NCBI GenBank assembly: GCA_964358085.1 | Contig: CAYHNU010000006.1 | Coordinates: 1-20,803, forward strand | Reading direction: 5' to 3' | Length of the DNA: 20,803 nucleotides | From: GWC2-45-19 sp964358085 | Lineage (GTDB): Bacteria; Patescibacteriota; Microgenomatia; CAZETR01; Amesbacteraceae | Shown here: in pieces, positions 12,978 through 20,069 of the stretch | Layout of the letters: every line of letters begins with the position of its first letter | How positions within the stretch are numbered: position 1 is the first letter of the stretch | Position numbers and translations under genes: made by a program | Notes under the pieces: generated by a model | Database searches by the model: none | Seen by the model: the letters and a program-made list of their open reading frames with translations, nothing else | What the model was told of the DNA's origin: nothing

Positions 12978-13895
12978 TTAAATCTGAAAGTGTTTCCTGA
13001 TTTCCCCGATTACGTATTCAGGTTTTTTATAAAGAACCGTGTGTCCGCCACTTACAGTAACAAAAGTTACTTTGTTGTCTTTCTTCTTTAGAGACTCTAT
13101 CACCTTTTTAGCATCATCGACAGGAATGGACCCGTGAAAGTTAAATTCTTTACCATCTTTATCTCCCCACACTACTAAAATCGGGAAATCTGCATATTTC
13201 TTGTCGATTACTGCGATTCCCGATTGACGAGACCGTCCAATAATTTCAGCATAATTTTGCACCATCTCAATACGTCTCGGGATTGAATTTACAAGACGAG
13301 TCCAGGATAAATGTTCGTTGGGAGTAGCGGCAAAGGCTTGTTTCAAGGCGAACATCTTTAAGGGATTGGGGAAGTATGGGAGAAGCTTTACTAACTTTGG
13401 TCCAACGAGAAACCAAAAATTAATCCACGGATTCCATTTTTCTACGCCCAGAATAGAATCAACTAACACCAACTGCTTTGTATTTTGCGGATATGTATAA
13501 GAAAAAGCGCTAGCCACTGCTCCTCCGAAAGATTGCCCAACAACGATAACTTTTTTGCCCAGCATTTTCTCTCTCTTAAGAATCTTAAATCCGACTTTAG
13601 CATTTTGCTCAAAGATATTGGTGTAACTCGATAGTGGGTCAGAAGACGCTAGTCCTGGATGTTGAGGCGCGATTACGAAGAAGTATTTGGAAAACTCTTG
13701 AACTACACCGCTCTCCAAAAGTTTTATGCCGGGCCAACCGTGGAAAAAAATTAGCGGCGGGCTCTTTGGATTACCGGCTGTCCAATAGGAAATTCTGGAA
13801 TCATCAACGAATACCTGACTACTTTTTGGCTCCACCTCCTGATGATACCAAACAAAAAGAGCCTCGTTAAGTTTGTGATGTTTCCCTCTTGACAT
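12978..13895 (-). CDS. Alpha/beta hydrolase
   Basis: 305 residues, one alpha/beta-hydrolase fold. Seen: the oxyanion-loop motif HGWPG (52-56), nucleophile elbow GQSFGG (Ser122), an acid in VVWGDKDG (Asp245 or Asp247), and the catalytic histidine in SGGHTV (His285). A helical lid (about 150-215) between the strands probably decides the substrate. The family includes esterases, epoxide hydrolases and C-C hydrolases; no specific substrate can be named. No signal peptide, so cytosolic. The start lies opposite the toxin-antitoxin promoter, and the 28-bp divergent gap holds palindromes that could affect both genes. Confidence 0.85.
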   Translation of the reverse strand: MSRGKHHKLNEALFVWYHQEVEPKSSQVFVDDSRISYWTAGNPKSPPLIFFHGWPGIKLLESGVVQEFSKYFFVIAPQHPGLASSDPLSSYTNIFEQNAKVGFKILKREKMLGKKVIVVGQSFGGAVASAFSYTYPQNTKQLVLVDSILGVEKWNPWINFWFLVGPKLVKLLPYFPNPLKMFALKQAFAATPNEHLSWTRLVNSIPRRIEMVQNYAEIIGRSRQSGIAVIDKKYADFPILVVWGDKDGKEFNFHGSIPVDDAKKVIESLKKKDNKVTFVTVSGGHTVLYKKPEYVIGEIRKHFQI

Positions 13896-13923
13896 ACTTA
13901 GCTAAGTTAGCTAACATACGGGT
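13889..13923 (+). promoter_or_regulatory. Toxin-antitoxin promoter with operator palindromes between -35 and -10
   Basis: TTGACA (13889-13894), 17-bp spacer, TAACAT (13912-13917), 6 nt, ATG 13924. Two 10-bp perfect palindromes, CTTAGCTAAG (13897-13906) and GTTAGCTAAC (13906-13915), share one base and fill the spacer and part of the -10. This is a natural site for autorepression by the Phd-type antitoxin, alone or with the toxin. The predicted start of transcription is the ATG. Confidence 0.7.
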
Positions 13924-14169
13924 ATGCAAATATTTAACACCCATCAGGCCAAAAGCCAGCTTTCTCAATTAATAACTATGGCCCTGGCTGGCGAGGACAT
14001 CATCATTGCCCGCGCAGGCAAACCCACCGTCAAACTTGTCCCACACAAAGCCTCAAAACAGCCTCGAATCCCTGGGAAATTTAAGGGAAAAATTTGGGTT
14101 GCAGATGATTTTGATGCCGAATCGGCCGAGATCAACGAGATGTTCTACGGCGGGGCTATTGAACCATGA
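13924..14169 (+). CDS. Phd/YefM-family antitoxin
   Basis: 81 residues. The N-terminal part (MQIFNTHQAKSQLSQLITMALAGEDIIIARAGKPTVKLVP) is a typical Phd/YefM DNA-binding domain; the C-terminal part (FDAESAEINEMFYGGAIEP) is the acidic tail that neutralises the toxin. It should repress its own promoter through the palindromes upstream. The stop overlaps the toxin ATG as ATGA (14166-14169), the classic coupling that ties toxin synthesis to antitoxin. Confidence 0.88.
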   Translation: MQIFNTHQAKSQLSQLITMALAGEDIIIARAGKPTVKLVPHKASKQPRIPGKFKGKIWVADDFDAESAEINEMFYGGAIEP

Positions 14170-14543
14170 AATATATTTTAGATACCCATCTCTTCATTTG
14201 GTGGTCAGAAAACAATCCCCGGCTAAACAAGGAAACAAAAGCTCTTATTTCTGATCCCAAAAACGANNNNNNNNNNGATATCTATGTGAGCATTGCCAGC
14301 GCCTGGGAAATGGGCATCAAGTTGTCGCTCAAAAAACTTCGTTTAAAAACCCCATTATCAAAATTGTTTAGCCAATCAAGAATTGATATCCTCCCCATAA
14401 AAATGGAACATATCACGTCTCTCCAAGGACTTCCCCTCATTCATAAGGATCCCTTCGACCGTATGCTGATCGCCCAAGCCAAATCCGAAAAACTCACGCT
14501 TCTCACCAACGACCCTCAAGTAAAACAGTATCAGTCCAAATAA
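14166..14543 (+). CDS. PIN-domain toxin (VapC-like), contains a 10-N gap
   Basis: About 125 residues as assembled. PIN ribonuclease with the acidic metal ligands Asp6 (ILDTH), Glu48 (ASAWEMG), Asp98 (PFDRML) and Asp116 (LLTND). It would cut RNA, often tRNA or rRNA, when free of the antitoxin. Ten N (14267-14276) interrupt the frame between DPKN and IYVS, exactly where family members have at most one residue; the artificial length is a scaffolding gap, not real sequence. The last 13 bp overlap the convergent cysteine-rich protein gene at 14531. Confidence 0.85.
   Translation: MKYILDTHLFIWWSENNPRLNKETKALISDPKNXXXXDIYVSIASAWEMGIKLSLKKLRLKTPLSKLFSQSRIDILPIKMEHITSLQGLPLIHKDPFDRMLIAQAKSEKLTLLTNDPQVKQYQSK
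14267..14276. other. Assembly gap (10 N)
   Basis: Ends AAAAACGA and GATATCT share GA. Joining them on that overlap gives K-N-D-I-Y-V in frame, the expected PIN sequence, so the true gap is probably about minus 2 bp. Confidence 0.8.
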
Positions 14544-15193
14544 TCTCGCCGCATCCATTCCTTCACCATTTCTTTGATCTTCAGGTATTCATCCTTTTCC
14601 AGCTGGATATTGGCCACACAGTATTTTTTCGACCTCAAATGCGAGCAAAACAAACATTCGCTTACGTCATAGCAATCGTGCACAAACGCCGACCGGGAAA
14701 CTTTATTCGACCAGGACACTTCCCAACACTTAGAGCAATAAATTGACTCCCTCACTCCTGCTCCAACCAAACATGCCGTATCATCACGACACCCCACCAG
14801 ATATTGGCAATCAAACAATTTCCGCGATCCCACAATGTTTTTGCTGTCAAATATCGAGCTACTGGCATAAATCCCGCGGCTATTATAAACCCCATCCGAC
14901 TCCTCAACTTCTGTCGAATTTATCTGCCGGCTGGCGACGACATAATTTATTTCCGTCCATTTTTTTAAGACTTCCTGTATTGATTCCAATTTTATGTAAG
15001 ACCGCATCCAGCCATCTTTTTTATACCCTTCGGCCACCTCTTCTTGATTTATAAATTTCTCCCCTTCTTGCTCATCCGCCACCCACACCGTTCCCCGCTT
15101 TTGCGGGCAGTACCATTTTCCTTTCCAAGATATTGGAGCATCCCCTCCCCACGTCTCTTGCCATACATATTCCCAGATGTCTGCCTTTTTCAT
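14531..15193 (-). CDS. Cysteine-rich repeat protein, possible beta-helix, of unknown function
   Basis: 220 residues. The N-terminal third has Trp-rich segments and an isolated Cys29. Residues about 92-193 form short repeats in which Ser, Asn or Cys recurs after a hydrophobic residue every few positions (VYNSRGIYASSSIFDSKNIVGS, then LFDCQYLVGC, YCSKCWEVSWSN, DVSECLFCSHL), followed by LRSKKYCVANIQLEKDEY. I recognise this from memory as a Patescibacteria-type family of unknown function; a right-handed beta-helix with a Cys-rich, possibly zinc-binding face is a guess. The start overlaps the ATPase stop as ATGA (15190-15193), so the two are coupled. Confidence 0.6.
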   Translation of the reverse strand: MKKADIWEYVWQETWGGDAPISWKGKWYCPQKRGTVWVADEQEGEKFINQEEVAEGYKKDGWMRSYIKLESIQEVLKKWTEINYVVASRQINSTEVEESDGVYNSRGIYASSSIFDSKNIVGSRKLFDCQYLVGCRDDTACLVGAGVRESIYCSKCWEVSWSNKVSRSAFVHDCYDVSECLFCSHLRSKKYCVANIQLEKDEYLKIKEMVKEWMRRDYLD

Positions 15194-16848
15194 ACATCCA
15201 CCGTTCTTCCCACAAAACTCGGATAAAATTTGCCATCTTTAAACAACCTCGCCACACACTGCCGCGGATCCAATCTGGCCAACACTTCCCGCTTCAGCTC
15301 TTCTCCACCGACTCCTTTTCTTTTAGCTTCCGACAATATCCCTTCTCCAAAAATCATCTCCATATTCTTTCCTAAGATTTTTCCGTCCTCATCGGACACT
15401 TTAAATACGAAATAGTTATAGATGTTAGCTAAAATTGCCGCTAACAACCCTTCGGACATCTGATCCAAATACTGTCCGGATAAATACACGGCTAGCCCAA
15501 ACTTTCTCGCTTGAGCCAAAATTCCTGCCAGCCCTTCGTTCTCCACTGTCGCCACCTCATCCACCACCAGCACCAATTTCTTCCCCACTCCTCCTGCCAT
15601 GGCCAATAAAAATACCTGCTGGATTACCAGCCCCGCAATCATCCGCGTCGCTCTATCCCCCAAAGCCACCCTGTTCAGCGATAAATTTATAATCGCTTTT
15701 TCCGAGAGCAGCTGCCGCAAGTCCCACATTTCCCCTTTGTTGGAAAACACCGGGGTAAACACCAGCTCATCCACCAGTGCCAAAATCGGCATCACTGCCG
15801 TTTCATAAAACTTCGTTTCCAGTTCCCCAAATTCAGTCTCAAAGAAATGCCGCAGCCGGTCATCGTCCCCTGTTTTAGCCAGTACCCCTCCCCGAAATTC
15901 CATTTCGCTCAAAAAGCGCCGCAGATTTGGTAATGTCATCGCCTTCGCCGTCAGCAAGCTATACACCGCGTATTTCAGCACCCTCTCCAGCTTGGGCGTA
16001 TATTGTTCTCCAATCAAGGTCTTAAACAGCAGTACTGTCATCTCTGTAGTCATAAAAGGGTCACTTCCTCCGGGAAACAAGGCGCACCCACTCTTTACAA
16101 AATCCAGTGTCACCTGTCTTTCTCCCCCGTTTAGGCTCATGGCCGCGTGCGGATCCACCACAATCACTCCGTACCCCCGGCCCGCCAGCAGCCGCACCAA
16201 TAGCTCTAATAATTTAGTCTTGCCTACTCCCGTCTGACCTACGATCAGTGTATGTTTCTCCGCATCAAACCCATCCAGTTTTAAATATTTTTTCCCCACC
16301 GTCAGCATTCCCCCGCTTTTCCCTCCCAGCTTGTCCAGCAGTTCTTCCGCCTCTGCCAACTCCGGCCGAACCGGGACTGCCTTCTTCTCCCATTCGTTTC
16401 CCTCTCCAAACCCCATTCCCCACTGCCACAGCGGGTTAACCAGCGTCAGATATGTGGCCACATACTCCCGCCCCCTTTCATCTTTCATGTACACCTTCAC
16501 CCGCCAAATTCTCCCGCAAATCGCTCTTACTTTAGTAATCGTCCTCCCCTTATTTTGTTCCTCCCGCTTTTTTGCTTCAGTCAGCGTCAACCTCGCCGGA
16601 ATCCAATACCAGACTGTTCTGGCCGCTACTTCCTCCTCAACCTCGTTCTCCCTCGATTCCAGAATAAACGGGCCTTCCTCTCTTACAGATATGGCCTCTT
16701 CCGTTTTTATCCAAAATTCCACTCTCCGCCCCTTAAATACCACTTCAAACTCAAGTTTTTTCCCCGAATTTGCCAGCCGCCGTGTCAGCCCCTGCCAATC
16801 TTTGGCCTCGACCCGATTTCCCCTGATAAATACCTCAAAAGTGTGCAT
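15190..16848 (-). CDS. DUF87/HerA-VirD4-like ATPase
   Basis: 552 residues. N-terminal beta-rich domain (about 1-135), then a RecA-fold motor: Walker A GQTGVGKT (204-211), VVDPHA (230-235), Walker B VLVVDE (426-431), and SGQYLDQM (457-464) as the arginine/sensor region. The HTLIVGQTGVGKTKLLELL start is typical of HerA/FtsK/VirD4 and type IV secretion coupling ATPases, which move DNA or proteins through a hexameric ring. No relaxase or channel gene is in view. No membrane segment is evident, so it may be recruited to the membrane by a partner. The next gene is coupled. A TATAAT (16862-16857) lies 8 nt before the ATG, giving an almost leaderless message. Confidence 0.75.
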   Translation of the reverse strand: MHTFEVFIRGNRVEAKDWQGLTRRLANSGKKLEFEVVFKGRRVEFWIKTEEAISVREEGPFILESRENEVEEEVAARTVWYWIPARLTLTEAKKREEQNKGRTITKVRAICGRIWRVKVYMKDERGREYVATYLTLVNPLWQWGMGFGEGNEWEKKAVPVRPELAEAEELLDKLGGKSGGMLTVGKKYLKLDGFDAEKHTLIVGQTGVGKTKLLELLVRLLAGRGYGVIVVDPHAAMSLNGGERQVTLDFVKSGCALFPGGSDPFMTTEMTVLLFKTLIGEQYTPKLERVLKYAVYSLLTAKAMTLPNLRRFLSEMEFRGGVLAKTGDDDRLRHFFETEFGELETKFYETAVMPILALVDELVFTPVFSNKGEMWDLRQLLSEKAIINLSLNRVALGDRATRMIAGLVIQQVFLLAMAGGVGKKLVLVVDEVATVENEGLAGILAQARKFGLAVYLSGQYLDQMSEGLLAAILANIYNYFVFKVSDEDGKILGKNMEMIFGEGILSEAKRKGVGGEELKREVLARLDPRQCVARLFKDGKFYPSFVGRTVDV

Positions 16849-16862
16849 CGGGCCGAATTATA
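16849..16862 (-). promoter_or_regulatory. -10 element of the DUF87-type ATPase
   Basis: A perfect TATAAT (16862-16857) is followed by 8 nt and ATG 16848. A second TATAAT lies farther upstream in the AT-rich stretch (about 16861-16894). No -35 is convincing. Confidence 0.5.
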
Positions 16863-16938
16863 TATCCCCATATTTATATATTTATTATAAAGGGGATTAC
16901 GGCTGTACCAAGCTCAAACCGTTCTCTTGACAAGTTCC

Positions 16939-18030
16939 TCAATCCAGATAGTCTTGTAATTTCTTCCTCCGCGATGGGTGCTTGAGTTTTCTCAAAGCCT
17001 TGGCCTCAATCTGGCGAATACGTTCCCTAGTAACGCCAAATTCCCGCCCCACCTCTTCTAAAGTCATGGGGTTTTTCCCCTCCAACCCAAACCGCATTTT
17101 CAAAACTCTGGATTCCCTATCGGTAAGTGTAGACAATACCTCTTCCAAATTTTCCTTCAGCAGTTCCCGTGAAGCCGCTTCAATCGGGCTGGGTTGAGAC
17201 TTGTCCGCGATGAAATCGCCCAGCATTGAATCATCTTCATCCCCCACCGGCGTTTCCAGACTGGTAGTTTCCTGGGCTATTTTTAATATTTCCCGTACCC
17301 GGTTTGGCGTCATTCCCTCCGTCATAGTTGTCGCAATTTCTTCTGCCGTCGGTTCCCGTCCCAATTCCTGCATCAACCGTCTCTGCGTCCGCACCAGCTT
17401 GTTAATTGTTTCTACCATATGCACCGGAATGCGGATCGTCCTGGCCTGGTCGGCAATAGCCCGGGTAATTGCCTGCCGGATCCACCAGGTGGCGTATGTT
17501 GAAAACTTGTATCCCTTTCTCCAATCGTACTTTTCTACCGCCCTAATTAGTCCCTGGTTTCCCTCCTGGATCAGGTCGAGTAAAGATAGCCCCCGCATTA
17601 CGTATTTCTTGGCTATAGATACAACCAATCTCAAGTTGGATTCCGTCAATTTCCGCTTAGACTTTCGATCACCTTTCTCAATTTTTTGTGCCAGATCTAC
17701 CTCCTCCGCCGACTTTAAAAGCGGAATCCGCCCGATCTCCCGCAAATACATTCTTACCGGATCGGTGGTAATCCCCCCCTCCGTCTTAGTCAACGACTCA
17801 ATTTCGCGCTCCAGCTCCACCACCGCTTTCTCGTCTGATTTAATCTCTTCTTCCGTCACCGTCTCAAACACATCCACCTTGCTCTCTAATAGTTTTTGGT
17901 ACAGTGCGTCCAACTCCCCCACTCTGTTCTCAGCGTTAATAAAAACCTTCAGAATATCGTCCAATGTCAAAAACCCCTGGTGTTTCCCTAAATCAATTAA
18001 GTTTTTTACTTCTGGCGCTTGTTTCACCAT
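16939..18030 (-). CDS. rpoD: Primary sigma factor (sigma-70/SigA)
   Basis: 363 residues. Regions in order: 1.1-like helices (about 9-58), 1.2 TDPVRMYLREIG (89-100), 2.1-2.4 (NLRLVVSIAKKY through the KFSTYATWWIRQAITR helix, 132-190), 3 (about 207-275), and 4.2 (EEVGREFGVTRERIRQIEAK, about 325-344). The residues of 2.4 that read the -10 and of 4.2 that read the -35 match E. coli sigma-70, so promoters TTGACA/TATAAT are expected, and they are found in this window. Shorter than E. coli RpoD because region 1.1 and the non-conserved insert are reduced. It follows dnaG by 45 nt on the same strand, the common dnaG-rpoD order. Confidence 0.97.
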   Translation of the reverse strand: MVKQAPEVKNLIDLGKHQGFLTLDDILKVFINAENRVGELDALYQKLLESKVDVFETVTEEEIKSDEKAVVELEREIESLTKTEGGITTDPVRMYLREIGRIPLLKSAEEVDLAQKIEKGDRKSKRKLTESNLRLVVSIAKKYVMRGLSLLDLIQEGNQGLIRAVEKYDWRKGYKFSTYATWWIRQAITRAIADQARTIRIPVHMVETINKLVRTQRRLMQELGREPTAEEIATTMTEGMTPNRVREILKIAQETTSLETPVGDEDDSMLGDFIADKSQPSPIEAASRELLKENLEEVLSTLTDRESRVLKMRFGLEGKNPMTLEEVGREFGVTRERIRQIEAKALRKLKHPSRRKKLQDYLD

Positions 18031-18035
18031 ACAAA

Positions 18036-18056
18036 AAAAGGCCGTGTCAAGTGCGG
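18036..18056 (-). terminator. Weak terminator-like hairpin between dnaG and rpoD
   Basis: On the minus strand GGC..CCG..CGG-CC is followed by seven T, right before the rpoD start. The stem is short and bulged. It could attenuate dnaG read-through, but may be chance. Confidence 0.25.
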
Positions 18057-18075
18057 TAAGCCGAAGTATAACCTG

Positions 18076-19725
18076 CTATTTGTTCTTAGTCAACTCTCCC
18101 AGTCTTTTAGTCAGCTCTCTCACTTCGGCAATCTTGAACCTTGAATCTTGAATCTTCTCTCTTATATCTAATTCCTCCAGCTCCCGCAAGGCGGTTTCCC
18201 ATTCCTTTTCTTCAAATTCACCCTCCTTAAGTATTAGTGTTTGCGTCCTCTCTCTTAGCTCCTCCGGCAATTTCCTGGGATCGCCGTTCTTGGCCAGCTC
18301 CTCCGCCACTCTCGCCCAAAAATCCGTCTTCATCTCCGGCAGTTCGCTCGTCTTGCCGCCTTTGAGCCCCAGCTCAACCACGTATTCCTCCAAAATTTCC
18401 CTTCTTGGCACTCTCATTGCTTCTGGGGATTTATTAGACATTGGATATTGGACATTGGATATTTTCGCCATTTGCTGGCGAATATCTTCCTCTCCCACTC
18501 CCAGCGTCTTGGCCAGCAACTTAATGTAGTGAGCCTTAACTATTTCGTCAGAAATACTGGCCCAAATCGGCAGCAATTCCTGCCCAATCTTTTTCTTTCC
18601 TGCTACATCCAATCCATATCTCTCCACTGCGGATTGTAAGTAAAAATCATAAACCGGAATTGCCTCCGCCACCGCCCTTTTCCATCCCTCCTGGTCTGCT
18701 ATGGCAAATTCCCCCGGGTCCTTGAACTTTGAATCTTGAACCTTGAACCTTACTACCTTGACCATCAAGCCATTTTTGTCAGCTATTTCAATTCCCCTTC
18801 TGGCTGCTGCATCGCCGGCAACGTCTGCATCCAACGCCAAAACAATTGTGTCACACAATCTACGCAGCAACTCCACCTGTTTTTCTGTTAAAGCCGACCC
18901 CTTAACAGCTACTACATTTTTTACTCCCGCCTGCCAGCTGGCAATGGCATCAATCTCCCCTTCCACCACCACCGCCCACCCGGCGTTTTTAATTTCACTT
19001 CTGGTTATATCCAGCCCATACAACAGTTCACTTTTGTGGTAAATCTCCGTCTCCGGCGTATTTACATATTTTCCTCCGGCCTTTTCATCAGCTCCAGGCA
19101 TTACCCGACCCGCAAATCCCACTATCTGGCCCCGAGCATTGCCGAGGGGAAACATAATCCTGTTTCTAAACCGGTCATAATTCTTTACCGCCAGCCCAGC
19201 TCTGGTTAGATCATCCAAGGTGTATTTCTTTTTCCCTATCAAAAACTTGAGCAGGAAATCCCAGTTGTTCGGCGCAAAGCCCAGATTAAACTTCTTAATC
19301 ACTTCATCACTTAGTCCTCTTTGTTTTAAATATTCCAGTGCCTCCTTGCCAATTTTTTGTGTCAGTAACCAATGATATACCTGCCCCGTTAGCGCATTTA
19401 TCCCCACCAGTCTTTCCTTCAGTTGTTCCCCCTGGGTGGGTTTATAACTGATTAGTTTTATTCCCGTCCGGTCAGCCAAATGCTGCAAAGCTTCCCCAAA
19501 TTCCATCCCCTCAATTTTTTGCAGAAAAGTATAACAATCGCCTCCAAGGCCACACCCAAAACATTTAAAAATCTGCAATTCCGGGTTAACCATGAAAGAG
19601 GGTGTCTTTTCCCCATGAAACGGACACAAGCCCTTGAAATTCCTCCCCGCCCGCTTCAGCGGCACATATTCGGCCACCAGCTCCACAATATCAACTTTGC
19701 CTTTTATTTCTTCGACTTGGTCCAT
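18076..19725 (-). CDS. dnaG: DNA primase
   Basis: 549 residues from ATG 19725 (MDQVEEIKGKVDIVELV); a longer frame to 19794 adds a Gly-rich, non-homologous head. Makes RNA primers for replication. N-terminal CHC2 zinc site C34-x2-H37 and C55-x2-C58; toprim domain with VVVEGEIDAI (catalytic Glu) and LALDADVAGD (DxD). The C-terminal helicase-binding part is poorly conserved, as usual. Three in-frame heptamer-repeat tracts lie inside the gene (18133-18153, 18437-18464, 18721-18748), giving FKVQDSKF, NVQYPMS and QDSRFK stretches; the one at 18721 replaces a short loop just before DPGEF. The start has TAACAT 8 nt upstream and no clear Shine-Dalgarno sequence. rpoD follows 45 nt downstream. Confidence 0.95.
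   Translation of the reverse strand: MDQVEEIKGKVDIVELVAEYVPLKRAGRNFKGLCPFHGEKTPSFMVNPELQIFKCFGCGLGGDCYTFLQKIEGMEFGEALQHLADRTGIKLISYKPTQGEQLKERLVGINALTGQVYHWLLTQKIGKEALEYLKQRGLSDEVIKKFNLGFAPNNWDFLLKFLIGKKKYTLDDLTRAGLAVKNYDRFRNRIMFPLGNARGQIVGFAGRVMPGADEKAGGKYVNTPETEIYHKSELLYGLDITRSEIKNAGWAVVVEGEIDAIASWQAGVKNVVAVKGSALTEKQVELLRRLCDTIVLALDADVAGDAAARRGIEIADKNGLMVKVVRFKVQDSKFKDPGEFAIADQEGWKRAVAEAIPVYDFYLQSAVERYGLDVAGKKKIGQELLPIWASISDEIVKAHYIKLLAKTLGVGEEDIRQQMAKISNVQYPMSNKSPEAMRVPRREILEEYVVELGLKGGKTSELPEMKTDFWARVAEELAKNGDPRKLPEELRERTQTLILKEGEFEEKEWETALRELEELDIREKIQDSRFKIAEVRELTKRLGELTKNK
18133..18153 (-). repeat. CTTGAAY heptamer tract in dnaG
   Basis: Three tandem heptamers (CTTGAAC, CTTGAAT, CTTGAAT on the plus strand). 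21 bp keeps the frame. Confidence 0.75.
18437..18464 (-). repeat. GAYATTG heptamer tract in dnaG
   Basis: Four tandem heptamers: GACATTG, GATATTG, GACATTG, GATATTT. The sequence is related to the ACACTGR heptamers in tpiA. Confidence 0.75.
18721..18748 (-). repeat. CTTGAAC heptamer tract in dnaG
   Basis: Four tandem heptamers: CTTGAAC, TTTGAAT, CTTGAAC, CTTGAAC. It lies in a loop after the toprim DxD motif. Confidence 0.75.
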
Positions 19726-19751
19726 TTGCCCTGATGTTACCACACCTAAAC

Positions 19752-20018
19752 CTATCCCTTTGTTTCTGCCTCTCCCCCTTCCCCCCACCCCCAATACTGT
19801 TCAATGTCCTTACACAATTGTCCCATCTTTATTTTTTCTATTGGATCACCCCCAACCCAATCCAAATACCCCCGCATATACTCCACCCTCCTCCTGTCGT
19901 AAGTTTCTTCCAAAATAGGGATTCTCTTTCTATCGTGATTTTCTTGATATATCCTTAACGATCTGCCCATACCCTCTCTAAGTAGTTGCAAGTCAGGTGG
20001 TAAATTTAGCGTACCCAT
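19752..20018 (-). CDS. Small hypothetical protein upstream of dnaG
   Basis: 88 residues, no family recognised. No signal or membrane segment; mostly helical and charged (LREGMGRSLRIYQENHDRKR, then RRRVEYMRGYLDW), with an acidic-glycine C-terminus (WGWGEGGEAETKG). It may bind nucleic acid or a partner protein. It stops 26 nt before the dnaG start and begins 42 nt after the DUF4012 stop, so it could be part of one transcript. A GATAAA (20030-20025) lies 6 nt before ATG 20018 as a weak leaderless-type promoter. Continuous good coding character supports a real gene. Confidence 0.6.
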   Translation of the reverse strand: MGTLNLPPDLQLLREGMGRSLRIYQENHDRKRIPILEETYDRRRVEYMRGYLDWVGGDPIEKIKMGQLCKDIEQYWGWGEGGEAETKG

Positions 20019-20042
20019 TGTCTCTTTATCTCTCGGTTTAGA

Positions 20043-20069
20043 TCAATTAGATTAATTAGGTCAATTAGA
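20043..20069. repeat. 9-bp tandem repeat overlapping the DUF4012 stop
   Basis: Three tandem 9-mers: TCAATTAGA, TTAATTAGG, TCAATTAGA. The last one supplies the stop codon (20061-20063) and the final Ser-Asn codons of the DUF4012 gene. Confidence 0.65.

Noticed and set aside
17201..18151. 316-codon open frame on the plus strand opposite rpoD
   Set aside because: Antisense to a highly conserved gene; Ser/Thr/Ile-rich composition is that of a shadow frame.
18928..18950. TGCCAGCTGGCA in dnaG resembling the 12220 palindrome
   Set aside because: It encodes AIASWQAG, a natural part of the toprim domain, and shares only the GCCAGCTGGC core.
19726..19794. Gly-rich N-terminal extension of DnaG
   Set aside because: Primases begin close to the VEEIKxKVDIVELV helix; the extension overlaps the end of the upstream gene's coding sequence and has no homology.
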